Below are positions 35,408-46,117 of a DNA stretch of 64,000 bases, in pieces; position 1 is the first letter of the stretch; each line of letters starts with the position of its first letter. Position numbers and translations under genes: made by a program. Under the pieces are notes generated by a model. It was given only the letters and a program-made list of their open reading frames with translations, ran no database searches and was not told the DNA's origin. The DNA comes from CAVQBC01 sp963848415 (GTDB lineage Bacteria; Actinomycetota; Thermoleophilia; Solirubrobacterales; Solirubrobacteraceae): assembly GCA_963848415.1 (NCBI GenBank), contig CAWKDN010000003.1, positions 62,001-126,000 of the forward strand, read 5' to 3'.

Positions 35408-36445
35408 ATGCGCATCTTCTCCGGCATCCAGCCCACCGGCCGCAAGCACCTGGGCAACTACATCGGCGCGATCACCCAGTACGTCGCCGGGCAGGACCGC
35501 GGCGACCCGGCGATCTACTGCATCGTCGACCTGCACGCGGTCACCGTCGCCTACGACCCGGCCGAGCTGCGCGAGCGCGTACACGACACGACGGCGATGC
35601 TGATGGCTGCTGGGCTGGACCCGGAGCGCTGCGTGCTCTTCCGCCAGGGCGACGTGCCCGAGCACACCGAGCTGTGCTGGCTGCTCTCGAGCGTCACCGC
35701 GGTCGGCGAGCTCGACCGCATGCACCAGTTCCGCTCGAAGTCGGTCCAGCAGCGCCAGCTCGTCTCCGCCGGGTTGCTCTTCTACCCGGTGCTGCAGTCC
35801 GCCGACGTGCTGGCCTACCGCGCGCACGAGGTCCCGGTCGGCGAGGACCAGCGCGAGCACCTCGAGCTGATGCGCGACGTCGCGACGCGCTTCAACGCCC
35901 GCTTCGGCGAGATCCTGGTCGTGCCCGAGCACCGGATCCCCACCGTCGGCGCACGCGTGCGCGATCTGCAGGACCCGACCCGAAAGATGTCCACGACGGG
36001 CGGCAGCGAGCAGGGCAACCTCTACCTCGACGACGCGCCCGCGACGGTGGTCAAGAAGTTCAAGCGCGCGGTCACCGACTCGGGCACCGACGTCGTCCGG
36101 CGCGAGGACAAGCCGGGCGTCACGAACCTGATCGAGATCCTCGCCGTCGCCCGCGACACCACGCCCGAGGCGATCGAGGCGGAGTTCGCCGGCGGCCCAG
36201 GCTACGGCGCATTGAAGGTCGCGGTGGGGGAGGCGGTGGCCGACTGGCTGGCGCCCGTCCGCGAGCGCTACGCCGAGCTGCGGCCCGATGCGGACGCGCT
36301 CGAGGACGCGCTCGCCGCCGGCGCGGCGAAGGCGCAGGAGCTGGCCTCGGCGACGCTCGCCGACGTGCGCGAGGCGATGGGCGTCGGGCGCCCGCGGCGG
36401 CCGGAGCAGCGCCCCGCGGCGCCTTCCGTCGGCTCCGCCGCCTAG
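35408..36445 (+). CDS. trpS: Tryptophanyl-tRNA synthetase
   Basis: The 345-residue class I synthetase charges tRNA-Trp. FSGIQPTGRKHLGNYIGA holds the HIGH-type motif (HLGN), followed by the DLHAVT and GELDRMHQF regions; the KMSKS-type loop reads KMSTTGGSEQG (~200). The C-terminal anticodon part ends in an Arg/Pro/Ala tail of about 20 residues. No T-box or leader fits in the 43-bp gap after gcvPB. It stands upstream of the aromatic genes but is separated from them by scpAB and others. Confidence 0.94.
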   Translation: MRIFSGIQPTGRKHLGNYIGAITQYVAGQDRGDPAIYCIVDLHAVTVAYDPAELRERVHDTTAMLMAAGLDPERCVLFRQGDVPEHTELCWLLSSVTAVGELDRMHQFRSKSVQQRQLVSAGLLFYPVLQSADVLAYRAHEVPVGEDQREHLELMRDVATRFNARFGEILVVPEHRIPTVGARVRDLQDPTRKMSTTGGSEQGNLYLDDAPATVVKKFKRAVTDSGTDVVRREDKPGVTNLIEILAVARDTTPEAIEAEFAGGPGYGALKVAVGEAVADWLAPVRERYAELRPDADALEDALAAGAAKAQELASATLADVREAMGVGRPRRPEQRPAAPSVGSAA

Positions 36446-36448
36446 CGT
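36443..36448 (+). promoter_or_regulatory. -10-like TAGCGT before scpA
   Basis: TAGCGT starts in the trpS stop codon and ends 8 nt before GTG 36457; no Shine-Dalgarno is present. Confidence 0.4.
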
Positions 36449-36456
36449 TCACGGTC

Positions 36457-37215
36457 GTGGCGACGGCCGTCCACCGCCTCGAGCTCGATCTCGACGTCTT
36501 CGCCGGGCCCTTCGACCTGCTGCTGGCGCTGGTCCTGCGCGAGGAGCTCGACCTGCTCGAGGTCGAGCTCGCCGAGGTGGTCGTGGCCTACCTCGACCAC
36601 CTGCAGGAGCGCGGCGAGCTCGAGCTCGAGTCCGCGACCGAGTTCCTCGTCCTGATCGCCGCGCTGCTCGAGCTCAAGTCGCGGCTGATGCTGCCGGGCG
36701 AGGTGGCCGAGGAGCTCGAGGGCATGGAGCCCGCCGAGGCGGCGGAGGAGCTGCTAGAGCGGATGCTGGCCTACGCGCGCTTCAAGGCGGCGGGTGGCTG
36801 GCTGGTCGAGCGCCGCGACGAGCGCGCCGGCGAGCTCTTCCGCAGCGCGCCGCTGCCCGCCGAGCTGCGGCGCGAGTCGCTGGCGGCCGCCGAGGCGGTC
36901 TATGACCCGGCGGGGCTCGGCGCGGCCCTGGGCGGCCTGCTGCGCACGCCGCCGCCGATCGACCTCGCGCACATGGCGCGCCCGCGCGTGTCGGTCGCCG
37001 AGCGCCTGGCGGTCCTGCGCGAGCTGCTGCGCGGCGGCGCCTTCTCCTTCGAGAAGGCCGTCGAGGGCGCCGACCGGGTGACCGTGGCCGTGACGCTGTT
37101 CGCGCTGCTCGAGCTCTACCGCCAGGGCGAGGCCGGCTGGGAGCAGGCCGAGCCGCTCGGGCCGATCACCGTGCACGCCGCGACCGGGCGCCAGGACGCG
37201 AGGGCCGCCGGGTGA
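36457..37215 (+). CDS. scpA: Segregation and condensation protein A (kleisin)
   Basis: The 252-residue kleisin bridges SMC heads in the condensin complex. The N-terminal FAGPFDLLLALVLREELDLLEV is the SMC-neck-binding helix start; YLDHLQ and the EFLVLIAALLELKSRLMLP helix follow. The C-terminal winged-helix region (RVTVAVTLFALLELYRQGE) binds the SMC cap. It overlaps scpB by 4 bp (GTGA). SMC itself is not in the window. Confidence 0.92.
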   Translation: MATAVHRLELDLDVFAGPFDLLLALVLREELDLLEVELAEVVVAYLDHLQERGELELESATEFLVLIAALLELKSRLMLPGEVAEELEGMEPAEAAEELLERMLAYARFKAAGGWLVERRDERAGELFRSAPLPAELRRESLAAAEAVYDPAGLGAALGGLLRTPPPIDLAHMARPRVSVAERLAVLRELLRGGAFSFEKAVEGADRVTVAVTLFALLELYRQGEAGWEQAEPLGPITVHAATGRQDARAAG

Positions 37216-37784
37216 CCCCGCTCGCGCGCACGCTGGAGGCGCTGCTCTTCCTCTCGCCCGAGCCCGTGAGCGCGCGCGACCTGGCCGAGGCCACCGGCGC
37301 CTGGGAGGACGAGATCCTCGACGCCCTGCGCGAGCTGCGCGACGGCCTGCACGGCCACGGCCTCGGGCTGCGCGAGCTGGCGGGCGGCTGGACGCTCGCC
37401 TCCGAGCCGGCCGCCGAGGAGGCCGCCCGGCGGCTGCTCGCCCGCCCCCGCACCCCGGCGCTCAGCGCCGCGCAGTCAGAGACGCTCGCGATCGTCGCCT
37501 ACCTGCAGCCCGTCTCTCGCCCCGAGGTCGCCCGCATCCGCGGCGTCGGCTCGGAGACCGCGGCCGGTGCGCTCGTCGAGCGCGGGCTGATCGAGGAGGC
37601 CGGCCGCTCGCAGTTCGGGGCGATCCTGTACCGCACGACGCCGCTGTTCCTCAAGCTCTTCGGCCTGACCGAGCTCGACGAGCTGCCCGACCCGTCCCAG
37701 TGGGACCCGAGCCCCGAGGATCAGGCCGAGCTGCGCGAGCGGCTGCTGCGCGCCGGCGAGGCGCGCGCCGGATCCGCGGGCTGA
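37212..37784 (+). CDS. scpB: Segregation and condensation protein B
   Basis: A 190-residue partner of ScpA with tandem winged helices: LARTLEALLFLSPEPVSARDLAE at the start, LRELAGGWTLASEP, and LSAAQSETLAIVAYLQPVSRPEVARIRGV with RTTPLFLKLFGL in the second unit. Scp proteins with SMC compact and segregate the chromosome. Its end is 6 bp from the convergent amidase fragment. Confidence 0.94.
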   Translation: MTPLARTLEALLFLSPEPVSARDLAEATGAWEDEILDALRELRDGLHGHGLGLRELAGGWTLASEPAAEEAARRLLARPRTPALSAAQSETLAIVAYLQPVSRPEVARIRGVGSETAAGALVERGLIEEAGRSQFGAILYRTTPLFLKLFGLTELDELPDPSQWDPSPEDQAELRERLLRAGEARAGSAG

Positions 37785-37790
37785 GTCGGC

Positions 37791-38222
37791 TTAGCGGAAG
37801 ATCGCCTCAGGCAGCACGGCGCTGACGACGTACTCGCCGGCGTCGACGATCTCGGAGATCTTCAGGTCGACGCAGAGGCTGCACAGCAGGTAGGCGTCCT
37901 CGCGCGCCAGGCCGTGCTGCTCGGCGAGGTGCTCGATCATCGCTCGCACGGCAGCCTGGGCGCCCGCGTAGAGGTCCGGGCCGATGCCGGTGGTCCCGTA
38001 GAAGCCGGCGTGGTCGACGCGCGGGGTCAGCGCGCCCGCGGTGCTGAACTGCGGGCCGGGGATGCGCCGGCCCTTCTCCAGCCCGAAGCGCAGCGTGGCG
38101 TACATCGGGCACTCGAGGCCGGTTACGCAGACCTCGCCGTCGCCCTGGCAGCCGTGGGCGTCGCCGGTGCTGAAGCGGGCGCCCGGCACCTGCACGGGGA
38201 GGAAGAGCGTGCTGCCGCGCAC
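37791..38222 (-). pseudogene. Acetamidase/formamidase C-terminal fragment
   Basis: The 143 codons match the C-terminal half of FmdA/AmdA amidases: GSTLFLPVQVPGARFSTGDA, GDGEVCVTGLECPM, IPGPQF and LLCSLCVDLKISEIVD. The family normally has about 300 residues or more. Upstream of GTG 38222 only TRQLV still resembles the family; beyond that the frame is Arg-rich and unlike it, up to the rlmN stop ~100 bp away. So the N-terminal part, including part of the active site, is missing. Probably a remnant, though expression from the rlmN transcript cannot be excluded. Confidence 0.68.
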
Positions 38223-38319
38223 GAGCTGGCGGGTCCTCGACCCGGCCGGGCGCGCGCGCCTCGCCGAGGACCTGCGCGGGGTGCCTCGACCGGGCGACCC
38301 GCGGCACTCTCGCCGGTGG

Positions 38320-39312
<993 letters not shown>

Positions 39313-39317
39313 GCGGT

Positions 39318-39323
39318 TATGGT
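39318..39323 (+). promoter_or_regulatory. -10-like TATGGT before the RsuA/RluB gene
   Basis: TATGGT ends 9 nt before ATG 39333. It sits in the 20-bp gap shared with divergent rlmN, so both transcripts would have almost no leader. Confidence 0.45.
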
Positions 39324-39332
39324 GGCAGCACG

Positions 39333-40091
39333 ATGCGGCTCGGCAAGTACCTCGCCCACGCCGGCGTCGCCTCCCGCCGCGCCGCCGAGGGACTGGTCGG
39401 CGCCGGTCGCGTCACCGTCGACGGCGAGCCGGTCCGCGATCCCGCCCGCGACGTCTCCGACGGCGACGACGTCCGCGTCGACGGCCGCGCGGTCGCGCTC
39501 GCCGGGCACGACCGCGTCGTCTACCTGCTCAACAAGCCGGCGGGGACGGTCTCGACGGCCAGCGACCCGCAGGGCCGCCCGACGGTGGTCGAGCTCGTCC
39601 CGCGCGCCGAGCGCCTGTACCCGGTCGGCCGGCTGGACGCCGACAGCACCGGCCTGCTGCTGCTCACCAACGACGGCGGGCTCGCGCACCGGCTGACCCA
39701 TCCGTCCTTCGGCGTCCCGCGCGTCTACCGCGCGGTCGTGCGCAACCCGCCCGTCAAGCCCGCCGCCCTGCGCGCGCTGCGCGAGGGCGTCGAGCTCGAG
39801 GACGGCCGCACCGCTCCCGCGCGCGTCCGGCGCCTGGCGCCCGACCGGCTGGAGCTGACCCTGCACGAAGGGCGCAAGCGCCAGGTGCGGCGGATGTGCG
39901 AGGCGGTCGGCCACCGGGTCGTGACGCTCGAGCGGGTGGCCTTCGGGCCGTTGCGGCTGGGCGACGTCAAGCTCGGCTCCCACCGGCGGCTGAGTGCCGT
40001 GGAGGTGGCGGCCTTGCGTGACGCGACCGTGTCTTCGCGGGGTGACCGGCCGCGGGTCCGCGTGTCAGGACCAGGTCAACCCCGCAGGTAA
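39333..40091 (+). CDS. rluB: RsuA/RluB-family rRNA pseudouridine synthase
   Basis: The 252-residue protein has an N-terminal S4 RNA-binding domain (MRLGKYLAHAGVASRRAAEG, residues 1-20) and a catalytic domain with LNKPAGTVSTASD, the catalytic Asp in VGRLDADSTGLLLLTNDG (~105), and RKRQVRRMC near the C terminus. It isomerises uridine in 23S (or 16S) rRNA; RluB is favoured by position after scpAB, but RsuA/RluE/RluF cannot be excluded. The last ~25 residues are basic and variable. Confidence 0.87.
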   Translation: MRLGKYLAHAGVASRRAAEGLVGAGRVTVDGEPVRDPARDVSDGDDVRVDGRAVALAGHDRVVYLLNKPAGTVSTASDPQGRPTVVELVPRAERLYPVGRLDADSTGLLLLTNDGGLAHRLTHPSFGVPRVYRAVVRNPPVKPAALRALREGVELEDGRTAPARVRRLAPDRLELTLHEGRKRQVRRMCEAVGHRVVTLERVAFGPLRLGDVKLGSHRRLSAVEVAALRDATVSSRGDRPRVRVSGPGQPRR

Positions 40092-40123
40092 GGGTGTCGG
40101 CGCCTTCACGCGGCGGGGAGCGA

Positions 40124-40179
40124 GCGAGCAAGACGTCGAAATCCGCAGCCGGATGACCCCGATCTCGTCGCTGTGACGC
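40124..40179 (+). repeat. REP-like palindromic repeat, copy A
   Basis: A degenerate copy of the unit seen at 40183-40243: it opens GCGAGCA, has ACGTCGAAATCCGC as left arm and CGATCTCGTCG as right arm. It follows the pseudouridine-synthase stop by 32 bp and is in tandem with copy B. Confidence 0.6.
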
Positions 40180-40182
40180 TAT

Positions 40183-40243
40183 GGCGAGCAGAACGTCGAG
40201 AACAGCGCTCGGGAACTGCGGATCTCGACGAAGTGATCGCCCG
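40183..40243 (+). repeat. REP-like palindromic repeat, copy B
   Basis: GGCGAGCAGAACGTCGAGA at the left and GCGGATCTCGACG at the right contain CGTCGAGA/TCTCGACG as perfect 8-bp arms, with TGATCGCCCG closing the unit. It matches copy C (55107-55165) in opposite orientation along nearly its whole length. Confidence 0.7.
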
Positions 40244-40297
40244 TCCCTGCCGGGCGCGACCGGAGGGCCGCCGCCCGGCTGATTGAATGCCGCGGCC

Positions 40298-40663
40298 ATG
40301 CGCCTGATCGCCCTGCGCGGCGCCACCAGCGTCGAGGACAACGCGACCGAGCCGATCCTCTCCGCAACCCACGCGCTGATGTCCGAGCTGCTCACCCGCA
40401 ACCGGTTGGACGCGGACGCGCTGGTGAGCTGCATCTTCACCGTGACGCCCGACCTCGACGCGGAGTTCCCCGCGGTGGCGGCGCGGCAGATGGGCCTGAG
40501 CGGCGTGCCGCTGCTGTGCGCGCAGGAGATCCCGGTGGCCGGGGCGATGCCGCGCGTGATCCGCGTGCTTATCCACTGCTACCCGCCGGTGGGCCAGGAC
40601 GCCCAGCACGTCTACCTGGGCGAGGCCGCGGCGCTGCGGCAGGACCTGCAGGGCGCCCAGTAG
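40298..40663 (+). CDS. aroH: Chorismate mutase, AroH type
   Basis: The 121-residue trimeric enzyme converts chorismate to prephenate. It is of the B. subtilis AroH class: Arg7 in LIALRGATSVEDN, Cys74 and Glu77 in LLCAQE, Arg89 in PRVIRVL and Tyr106 in HVYLGEA match the active-site residues of that family within one or two positions. It begins the aromatic gene group (aroH, hisC-like, aroF, tyrA, aroA). ATG 40298 is chosen over ATG 40283 because the family begins at this Met. Confidence 0.93.
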   Translation: MRLIALRGATSVEDNATEPILSATHALMSELLTRNRLDADALVSCIFTVTPDLDAEFPAVAARQMGLSGVPLLCAQEIPVAGAMPRVIRVLIHCYPPVGQDAQHVYLGEAAALRQDLQGAQ

Positions 40664-40677
40664 CCCACGGCGGCCGG

Positions 40678-40683
40678 TACCCT
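40678..40683 (+). promoter_or_regulatory. -10-like TACCCT before the aminotransferase
   Basis: TACCCT ends 8 nt before ATG 40692 and occurs in the same GGTACCCT context as before trpS. Confidence 0.4.
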
Positions 40684-40691
40684 CGGCGGCC

Positions 40692-41783
40692 ATGGCCCTC
40701 GAGTTCGCCGCCAAGATCGACCGCATTCCCGTCTACCCCGCCGCCGCGGGCTACGCGTCGGAGGGCGAGGTCGCGATGCTGGCCTCCAACGAGTCGCCCT
40801 ACCCGCCGCTGCCCGAGGTCGTCGAGGCGATCACGCGCGCGCTCGCCGGCCTCAACCGCTATCCCGACCCGACCAACGCCGCGCTGCGCAAGGCGCTGGC
40901 GGACCGCTACGGCGTCGCGCCCAACCGGATCGCGATCGGCAACGGCTCGTGCGACATCCTGCTCGCCGCCGGCGAGGCGCTGCTCGAGCCGGGGGCGGAG
41001 ATCGTCTACGCCTGGCCGTCCTTCTCGGTCTACCCGCACCTCGCGGCCGCCTCCGGCGCTCGCGCGATCCAGGTGGCGCTCGACGCCGAGCACCGCCACG
41101 ACCTCGACGCGATGCGCTCGGAGATCACCGCCGCCACGCGCCTGGTGGTCGTCTGCAACCCGAACAACCCGACCTCGACGGCGCTCCCGCTCGACGAGAT
41201 CGCCGCCTTCGTGGCAGACGTGCCGCGCCACGTCGCCGTGATCCTCGACGAGGCCTACTGCGAGTTCAGCCTGCTCGACGACCCCGACGCCTCGCTGGAG
41301 CTGCTCAAGCGCCACCAGAACCTCGTGCTGCTGCGGACCTTCTCCAAGGTCCACGGCCTGTGCGGGCTGCGGGTCGGCTTCGGGCTGTGCGGCTCGGAGG
41401 CCTTTCGCACCGCGGTCGACCAGGTGCGCCAGCCGTTCTTCTGCAACGCCGCCGCCCAAGCCGCCGCCGTCGAGGCCCTCAAGCACCAGGACGAGGTCGC
41501 GCGCCGCGTCGAGCGCAACCTCGCCGAGCGCATGGGCCTCGAGGACGGGCTGCGCGAGCTGGGGCTCGCGCCCGCCTCCTCGCAGGCGAACTTCGTCTGG
41601 TTCGACCTCGGCGACGGGGCGGAGGAGGCCGACGTGCTGCGCGGCCTGACCGAGCGCTCGGTGCTGGTCCGCGCCGGCGGCTCGCTCGGGCGGCCGGGCG
41701 CGCTGCGGGTCACCGTGGGCACCGCGGCCGACAACCAGCGCTTCCTCGACGCCCTTGGAGCGTTGCTGCCCACGCGGCATTAG
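40692..41783 (+). CDS. hisC: PLP aminotransferase, HisC/aromatic type
   Basis: The 363-residue fold-type I aminotransferase resembles histidinol-phosphate aminotransferases: ASNESPYPPLPEV at the N terminus, RYPDPTNAALRKALA, GNGSCDIL, CNPNNPTST, ILDEAYCEF and the PLP lysine in TFSKVHGLCGLRVGFG (~221). Such proteins often also transaminate phenylpyruvate or prephenate. Since it sits between chorismate mutase and DAHP synthase rather than with his genes, an aromatic amino-acid role is likely. Substrate cannot be fixed by sequence alone. Confidence 0.87.
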   Translation: MALEFAAKIDRIPVYPAAAGYASEGEVAMLASNESPYPPLPEVVEAITRALAGLNRYPDPTNAALRKALADRYGVAPNRIAIGNGSCDILLAAGEALLEPGAEIVYAWPSFSVYPHLAAASGARAIQVALDAEHRHDLDAMRSEITAATRLVVVCNPNNPTSTALPLDEIAAFVADVPRHVAVILDEAYCEFSLLDDPDASLELLKRHQNLVLLRTFSKVHGLCGLRVGFGLCGSEAFRTAVDQVRQPFFCNAAAQAAAVEALKHQDEVARRVERNLAERMGLEDGLRELGLAPASSQANFVWFDLGDGAEEADVLRGLTERSVLVRAGGSLGRPGALRVTVGTAADNQRFLDALGALLPTRH

Positions 41784-41848
41784 CCCGCTGTGGACCACCG
41801 CTGGGCGCGGGGCGCCGCGTCTGCTACAAACCGTGCTTCACCACGACG

Positions 41849-41962
41849 ATGGCCGATCGACCTTCCCAGCCCGCCCGTAGTACTGACACCGGCACCTCCG
41901 GTGCGCGGGTCCATGGCCACGTCTTCTACGCCTACTCCAGCAGCGCCTGGCGATTTAGCTAG
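41849..41962 (+). CDS. Putative aromatic-rich leader peptide (attenuator)
   Basis: A 37-codon ORF in the 278-bp gap between hisC and DAHP synthase. Its end reads HVFYAYSSSAWRFS (41918-41959), with Phe, Tyr, Tyr, Trp and Phe within eleven residues and then a TAG. Codon use is poor (several T/A third positions) and no domain is present, so it is not an ordinary protein. The position, the run of regulatory codons and the overlapping inverted repeats beginning at its stop codon resemble trp/phe leader peptides. It would sense charged tRNA for the three aromatic amino acids. The ATG at 41849 is the first in frame; no clear Shine-Dalgarno precedes it. Confidence 0.6.
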   Translation: MADRPSQPARSTDTGTSGARVHGHVFYAYSSSAWRFS

Positions 41963-42018
41963 GCGCTCGGCCGGCGCGAGCGCGCCGTCCATGATCCGGG
42001 CCGAAGAGGCCGAGCGCC
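41962..42018 (+). promoter_or_regulatory. Alternative hairpins after the leader peptide (attenuator candidate)
   Basis: GGCGCTCGGCC at 41962-41972 is perfectly complementary to GGCCGAGCGCC at 42008-42018 (11 bp). The same left arm can instead pair locally (GCGCTCG 41963-41969 with CGAGCGC 41977-41983). The right arm can also pair with GGCC at 41999-42002. The first arm starts at the leader stop codon, so a ribosome there would block it. No T-run follows, so the mechanism could be Rho-dependent or translational. Confidence 0.6.
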
Positions 42019-42061
42019 GATCACCGCCGGTGTCCCTGGAAGCGTAAGGAGTCTTCGAGAA

Positions 42062-43090
<1,029 letters not shown>

Positions 43091-43115
43091 CGCGCCCCGG
43101 GCGCCCGGCGCGCGG

Positions 43116-44186
43116 ATGAGGGTCGCCGTCCTCGGCGTCGGGCTGATCGGCGGCTCGGTCGCGCTGGCCGCCCGCACGCGGGCGGGGGCCGAGGTGCGGG
43201 GCTTCGACCCCGCGCCCGGCGTGCTCGAGACGGCGCTGGCACGCGACGTGCTCGACGTCGCGTGCCCCTCGGCCGCCGAGGCGCTCGAGGGCGCCGAGGC
43301 GGCGTTCGTCGCCGCGCCCGTCGGCGCGCTCCCCGCCGCGGTGCGCGAGGCGCTGGCGCACGCCGGCCCGGACTGCGTGGTCACCGACGTCGGCTCGGCC
43401 AAGCGGGCGGTTACCTCCGCGGTCGCGGACCCGCGCTTCATCGGCGGCCACCCGCTCGCGGGCGCCGAGACGGCCGGCGTCCAGCACGCGCGCGCCGAGC
43501 TCTTCGACGGCGCGACCTGGTACCTGACGCCGGCCAGCGGGACGACCGGGATCCTCTATGAGCGCCTGCACCGGCTGCTCGTCGAGCTGGGGGCGCGCCC
43601 GCAGGCGCTCGACGCCGACACCCACGACCGGCTGATGGCGGCGGTCTCCCACCTGCCCCACGTGCTGGCCAACGTGCTCGTCGCCCAGGCCGCCCGGGCG
43701 CTCAGCGAGGAGCGCGAGCGGCTGCCCGCCACCGGCCCGAGCTTCCGCGACGCCACCCGCGTCGCGGGCGCCTCGACGGCGATCTGGGCCGACATCTACC
43801 TCGCCAACGCCGACGCGCTCGTCGAGCGCATCGACGACACGCTCGCGCGCCTGGAGGCGGTCCGCGCCGCGCTGGCCGGGCGCGACGAGGCGGCCGTCTC
43901 GGCCTGGAACGACGGCGCCGCCGAGGACCGCCGCCGCCTGCTCGAGGCCGACCTCGCGGGCGGGGCGGTGACCCAGCTGCGCGTGGTGGTGCCCAACCGG
44001 CCGGGGGTCGTGGCCGAGGTGGCCCTGGCGCTGGGCGGCGGCAACGTCAACATCGTCGACATGGCGCTCTCCCCGACGGCCGACCGCTCGAGCGGCTCGA
44101 TCACGCTGTGGATCGCGGGCGAGGATCAGGCGGCCGAAGCCGAGCGGCTGGTCGCGGCGCTCGGGCTCGACGTGGCACGCGCGTGA
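43116..44186 (+). CDS. tyrA: Prephenate dehydrogenase with ACT domain
   Basis: A 356-residue NAD(P)-dependent dehydrogenase making 4-hydroxyphenylpyruvate (or arogenate to tyrosine). The Rossmann start is VAVLGVGLIGGSVALAA; VTDVGSAKRAV, FIGGHPLAGAETAGVQHA and MAAVSHLPHVLANVL carry catalytic His residues. The C-terminal ~70 residues (LRVVVPNRPGVVAEVALALG) form an ACT domain, which suggests feedback inhibition by tyrosine. It follows aroF by 25 bp and overlaps aroA by 4 bp. Confidence 0.92.
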   Translation: MRVAVLGVGLIGGSVALAARTRAGAEVRGFDPAPGVLETALARDVLDVACPSAAEALEGAEAAFVAAPVGALPAAVREALAHAGPDCVVTDVGSAKRAVTSAVADPRFIGGHPLAGAETAGVQHARAELFDGATWYLTPASGTTGILYERLHRLLVELGARPQALDADTHDRLMAAVSHLPHVLANVLVAQAARALSEERERLPATGPSFRDATRVAGASTAIWADIYLANADALVERIDDTLARLEAVRAALAGRDEAAVSAWNDGAAEDRRRLLEADLAGGAVTQLRVVVPNRPGVVAEVALALGGGNVNIVDMALSPTADRSSGSITLWIAGEDQAAEAERLVAALGLDVARA

Positions 44187-45490
44187 GCTCGCGCTTCTTC
44201 GCCCCCGCGGGCCGGCGCCTGCGCGGGACGGTCAGCGCCCCGCCCGACAAGTCGTGCTCGCACCGGGCGGCGCTGCTGGCGGCGATGAGCGCCGAGCCGG
44301 TGACCGTGACCGACTACCTCCGGGCCGAGGACACGCTGTCGACGCTGGCGGCCGTGCAGGCGGTCGGGACGCTGGTCGAGGACCGCGGCGAGCACCTGCT
44401 GATCCGCGGCCCGGGACTGCGCGGCGCGGCGGTGCCCGACGGCGTGCTGGACGTCGGCAACGCCGGCACGCTGATGCGCCTGCTGCCCGGCTGGCTGGCC
44501 GGTCAGCGCGGCGGCGGGGCGTGGACGCTCGACGGCGACGCCTCGATCCGCCGCCGGCCGGTCGACCGCATCGCCGAGCCGCTGCGGGCCATGGGCGCGC
44601 GCATCGACGCCCGCGAGGGCCGCTTCCCACCCTTCACGCTGACCGCCGCCGAGCTCACCGGGATCGAGTACCGGCTGCCGGTGGCCTCCGCCCAGGTCAA
44701 GTCGTGCGTGCTGCTCGCCGGCCTGCTGGCCACCGGGGCCACGACGGTGATCGAGCCCGTGCCGAGCCGCGACCACACCGAGCGGCTGCTCCTGCGCAGC
44801 GGTGTGGCCGTGACGCGAGCTGGCGCGCGCGTGACGGTCGGGCCGGTCGACGAGCTCGAGCCGGGGTCGATCCACGTGCCGGGCGACCCGTCCTCGGCGG
44901 CCTTCCACGTGGCGGCGGCGGCGCTGGTGCGGGGGTCGCGGATCGTGGTGGACGGGATGGCGGCCAACTGGACGCGCGTCGGCTTCTTCCGCATCCTGGA
45001 GCGGATGGGCGGCGTGGTCGTCGGTCCCCTCGAGCCCGCCGGCGGCCCGCTGACCGGCGCCGAGCCGGTGTGCGAGCTCGACGTCGCCCAGGCGCCGCTG
45101 ACCGGCACCGTCGTCACGGCGCAGGAGGTGCCGCTGGCGATCGACGAGCTGCCGCTCGTGGCCCTGCTGGGGGTCTTCGCCGACGGCGAGACCGTCGTCG
45201 AGGGGGCGCAGGAGCTGCGGATGAAGGAGTCCGACCGGATCGCGACCGTCGTCGACGGCCTGCGCGGGCTGGGGGCCGAGATCGAGGCCACGGACGACGG
45301 CTTCGCGGTCACCGGCACGGGGACGCTGCGCGGTGGCGTCATCCACTCCTACGGCGACCACCGGCTGGCGATGCTCGGGGCGGTCGCGGGCCTGGCCTCG
45401 CGCGAGGGCGTCGAGGTCGTCGGCATGGAGGCCGCCGCCGTCTCCTACCCGGGCTTCGAGGCCGACCTCGCGGGGCTGGCGCCGTGGTGA
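44183..45490 (+). CDS. aroA: EPSP synthase
   Basis: The 435-residue shikimate-pathway enzyme makes EPSP from shikimate-3-phosphate and PEP. PPDKSCSHRAALLAA, GNAGTLMRLLPGWLAG, DGDASIRRRPVDRI, AQVKSCVLLAGLLA, SRDHTERLL, GDPSSAAFHVAAA, AIDELPLVALLG and RMKESDRI are present. SRDHTE and GDPSSAAF are features of the class II group rather than the E. coli-type class I. GTG 44183 overlaps the tyrA stop. Confidence 0.94.
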   Translation: MSSRFFAPAGRRLRGTVSAPPDKSCSHRAALLAAMSAEPVTVTDYLRAEDTLSTLAAVQAVGTLVEDRGEHLLIRGPGLRGAAVPDGVLDVGNAGTLMRLLPGWLAGQRGGGAWTLDGDASIRRRPVDRIAEPLRAMGARIDAREGRFPPFTLTAAELTGIEYRLPVASAQVKSCVLLAGLLATGATTVIEPVPSRDHTERLLLRSGVAVTRAGARVTVGPVDELEPGSIHVPGDPSSAAFHVAAAALVRGSRIVVDGMAANWTRVGFFRILERMGGVVVGPLEPAGGPLTGAEPVCELDVAQAPLTGTVVTAQEVPLAIDELPLVALLGVFADGETVVEGAQELRMKESDRIATVVDGLRGLGAEIEATDDGFAVTGTGTLRGGVIHSYGDHRLAMLGAVAGLASREGVEVVGMEAAAVSYPGFEADLAGLAPW

Positions 45491-46104
45491 TCGCCGTCGA
45501 CGGGCCGGCCGGGGCCGGCAAGTCCAGCGTCGCCCGCGCGGTCGCCGACCGGCTCGGCTTCACCTACCTCGACACGGGCGCGATGTACCGCTGCGTGGCG
45601 CTCGCCGCGGCCGAGCGCGGCGAGCCGCCCGCCGCGGTCGCCGCCGCCGTCACGATCGAGCTCGAGGGCCACGCGGTGCGCCTCGACGGCCGCGAGGTCA
45701 CCGCGGCGATCCGCACGCCCGCCGTCTCCGAGGGCGCCTCGCGCGTCGCCACCGATCCGGGCGTGCGCGCGGCGCTGGTCGCCAAGCAGCGGGCGCTGCT
45801 GCACGACGGCGGCGACTGGGTGGCCGAGGGCCGCGACATCGCCCTCGTCGTGGCGCCCGACGCCGAGCTGAAGGTCTTCCTGACCGCCACGCCGGCCGAG
45901 CGCGCCCGGCGGCGCGCCGCCCAGCTCGGCGCCGACCCGGCGGTGGTCGAGCGCGAGCAGGCGATGCGCGATCAGCGCGACGACACCGCCGAGCGCTCCG
46001 TACACGCGCCCGCGCCGGGGGCGATCACGCTCGACACGACCGGGATGGCCCCCGAGACGGTCGTCGAGCGCATCGTCGCCCTGGCCGGCGCGGCCCGCGC
46101 CTAG
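45487..46104 (+). CDS. cmk: Cytidylate kinase
   Basis: The 205-residue NMP kinase phosphorylates CMP/dCMP. P-loop VDGPAGAGKSSVARAVADRL (residues 4-23), YLDTGAMYR, and EGRDIALVVAPDAELKVFLTA are typical (many homologues read DGRDIGTVV). Start GTG 45487 overlaps the aroA stop; the GTG just before it (45484) is an alternative. The pairing aroA-cmk-der is common. Confidence 0.92.
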   Translation: MIAVDGPAGAGKSSVARAVADRLGFTYLDTGAMYRCVALAAAERGEPPAAVAAAVTIELEGHAVRLDGREVTAAIRTPAVSEGASRVATDPGVRAALVAKQRALLHDGGDWVAEGRDIALVVAPDAELKVFLTATPAERARRRAAQLGADPAVVEREQAMRDQRDDTAERSVHAPAPGAITLDTTGMAPETVVERIVALAGAARA

Positions 46105-46107
46105 ACT
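46102..46107 (+). promoter_or_regulatory. -10-like TAGACT before der
   Basis: TAGACT begins in the cmk TAG stop and ends 10 nt before ATG 46118. It is the same hexamer as before murE. Confidence 0.4.
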
Positions 46108-46117
46108 CGTCGGCGCT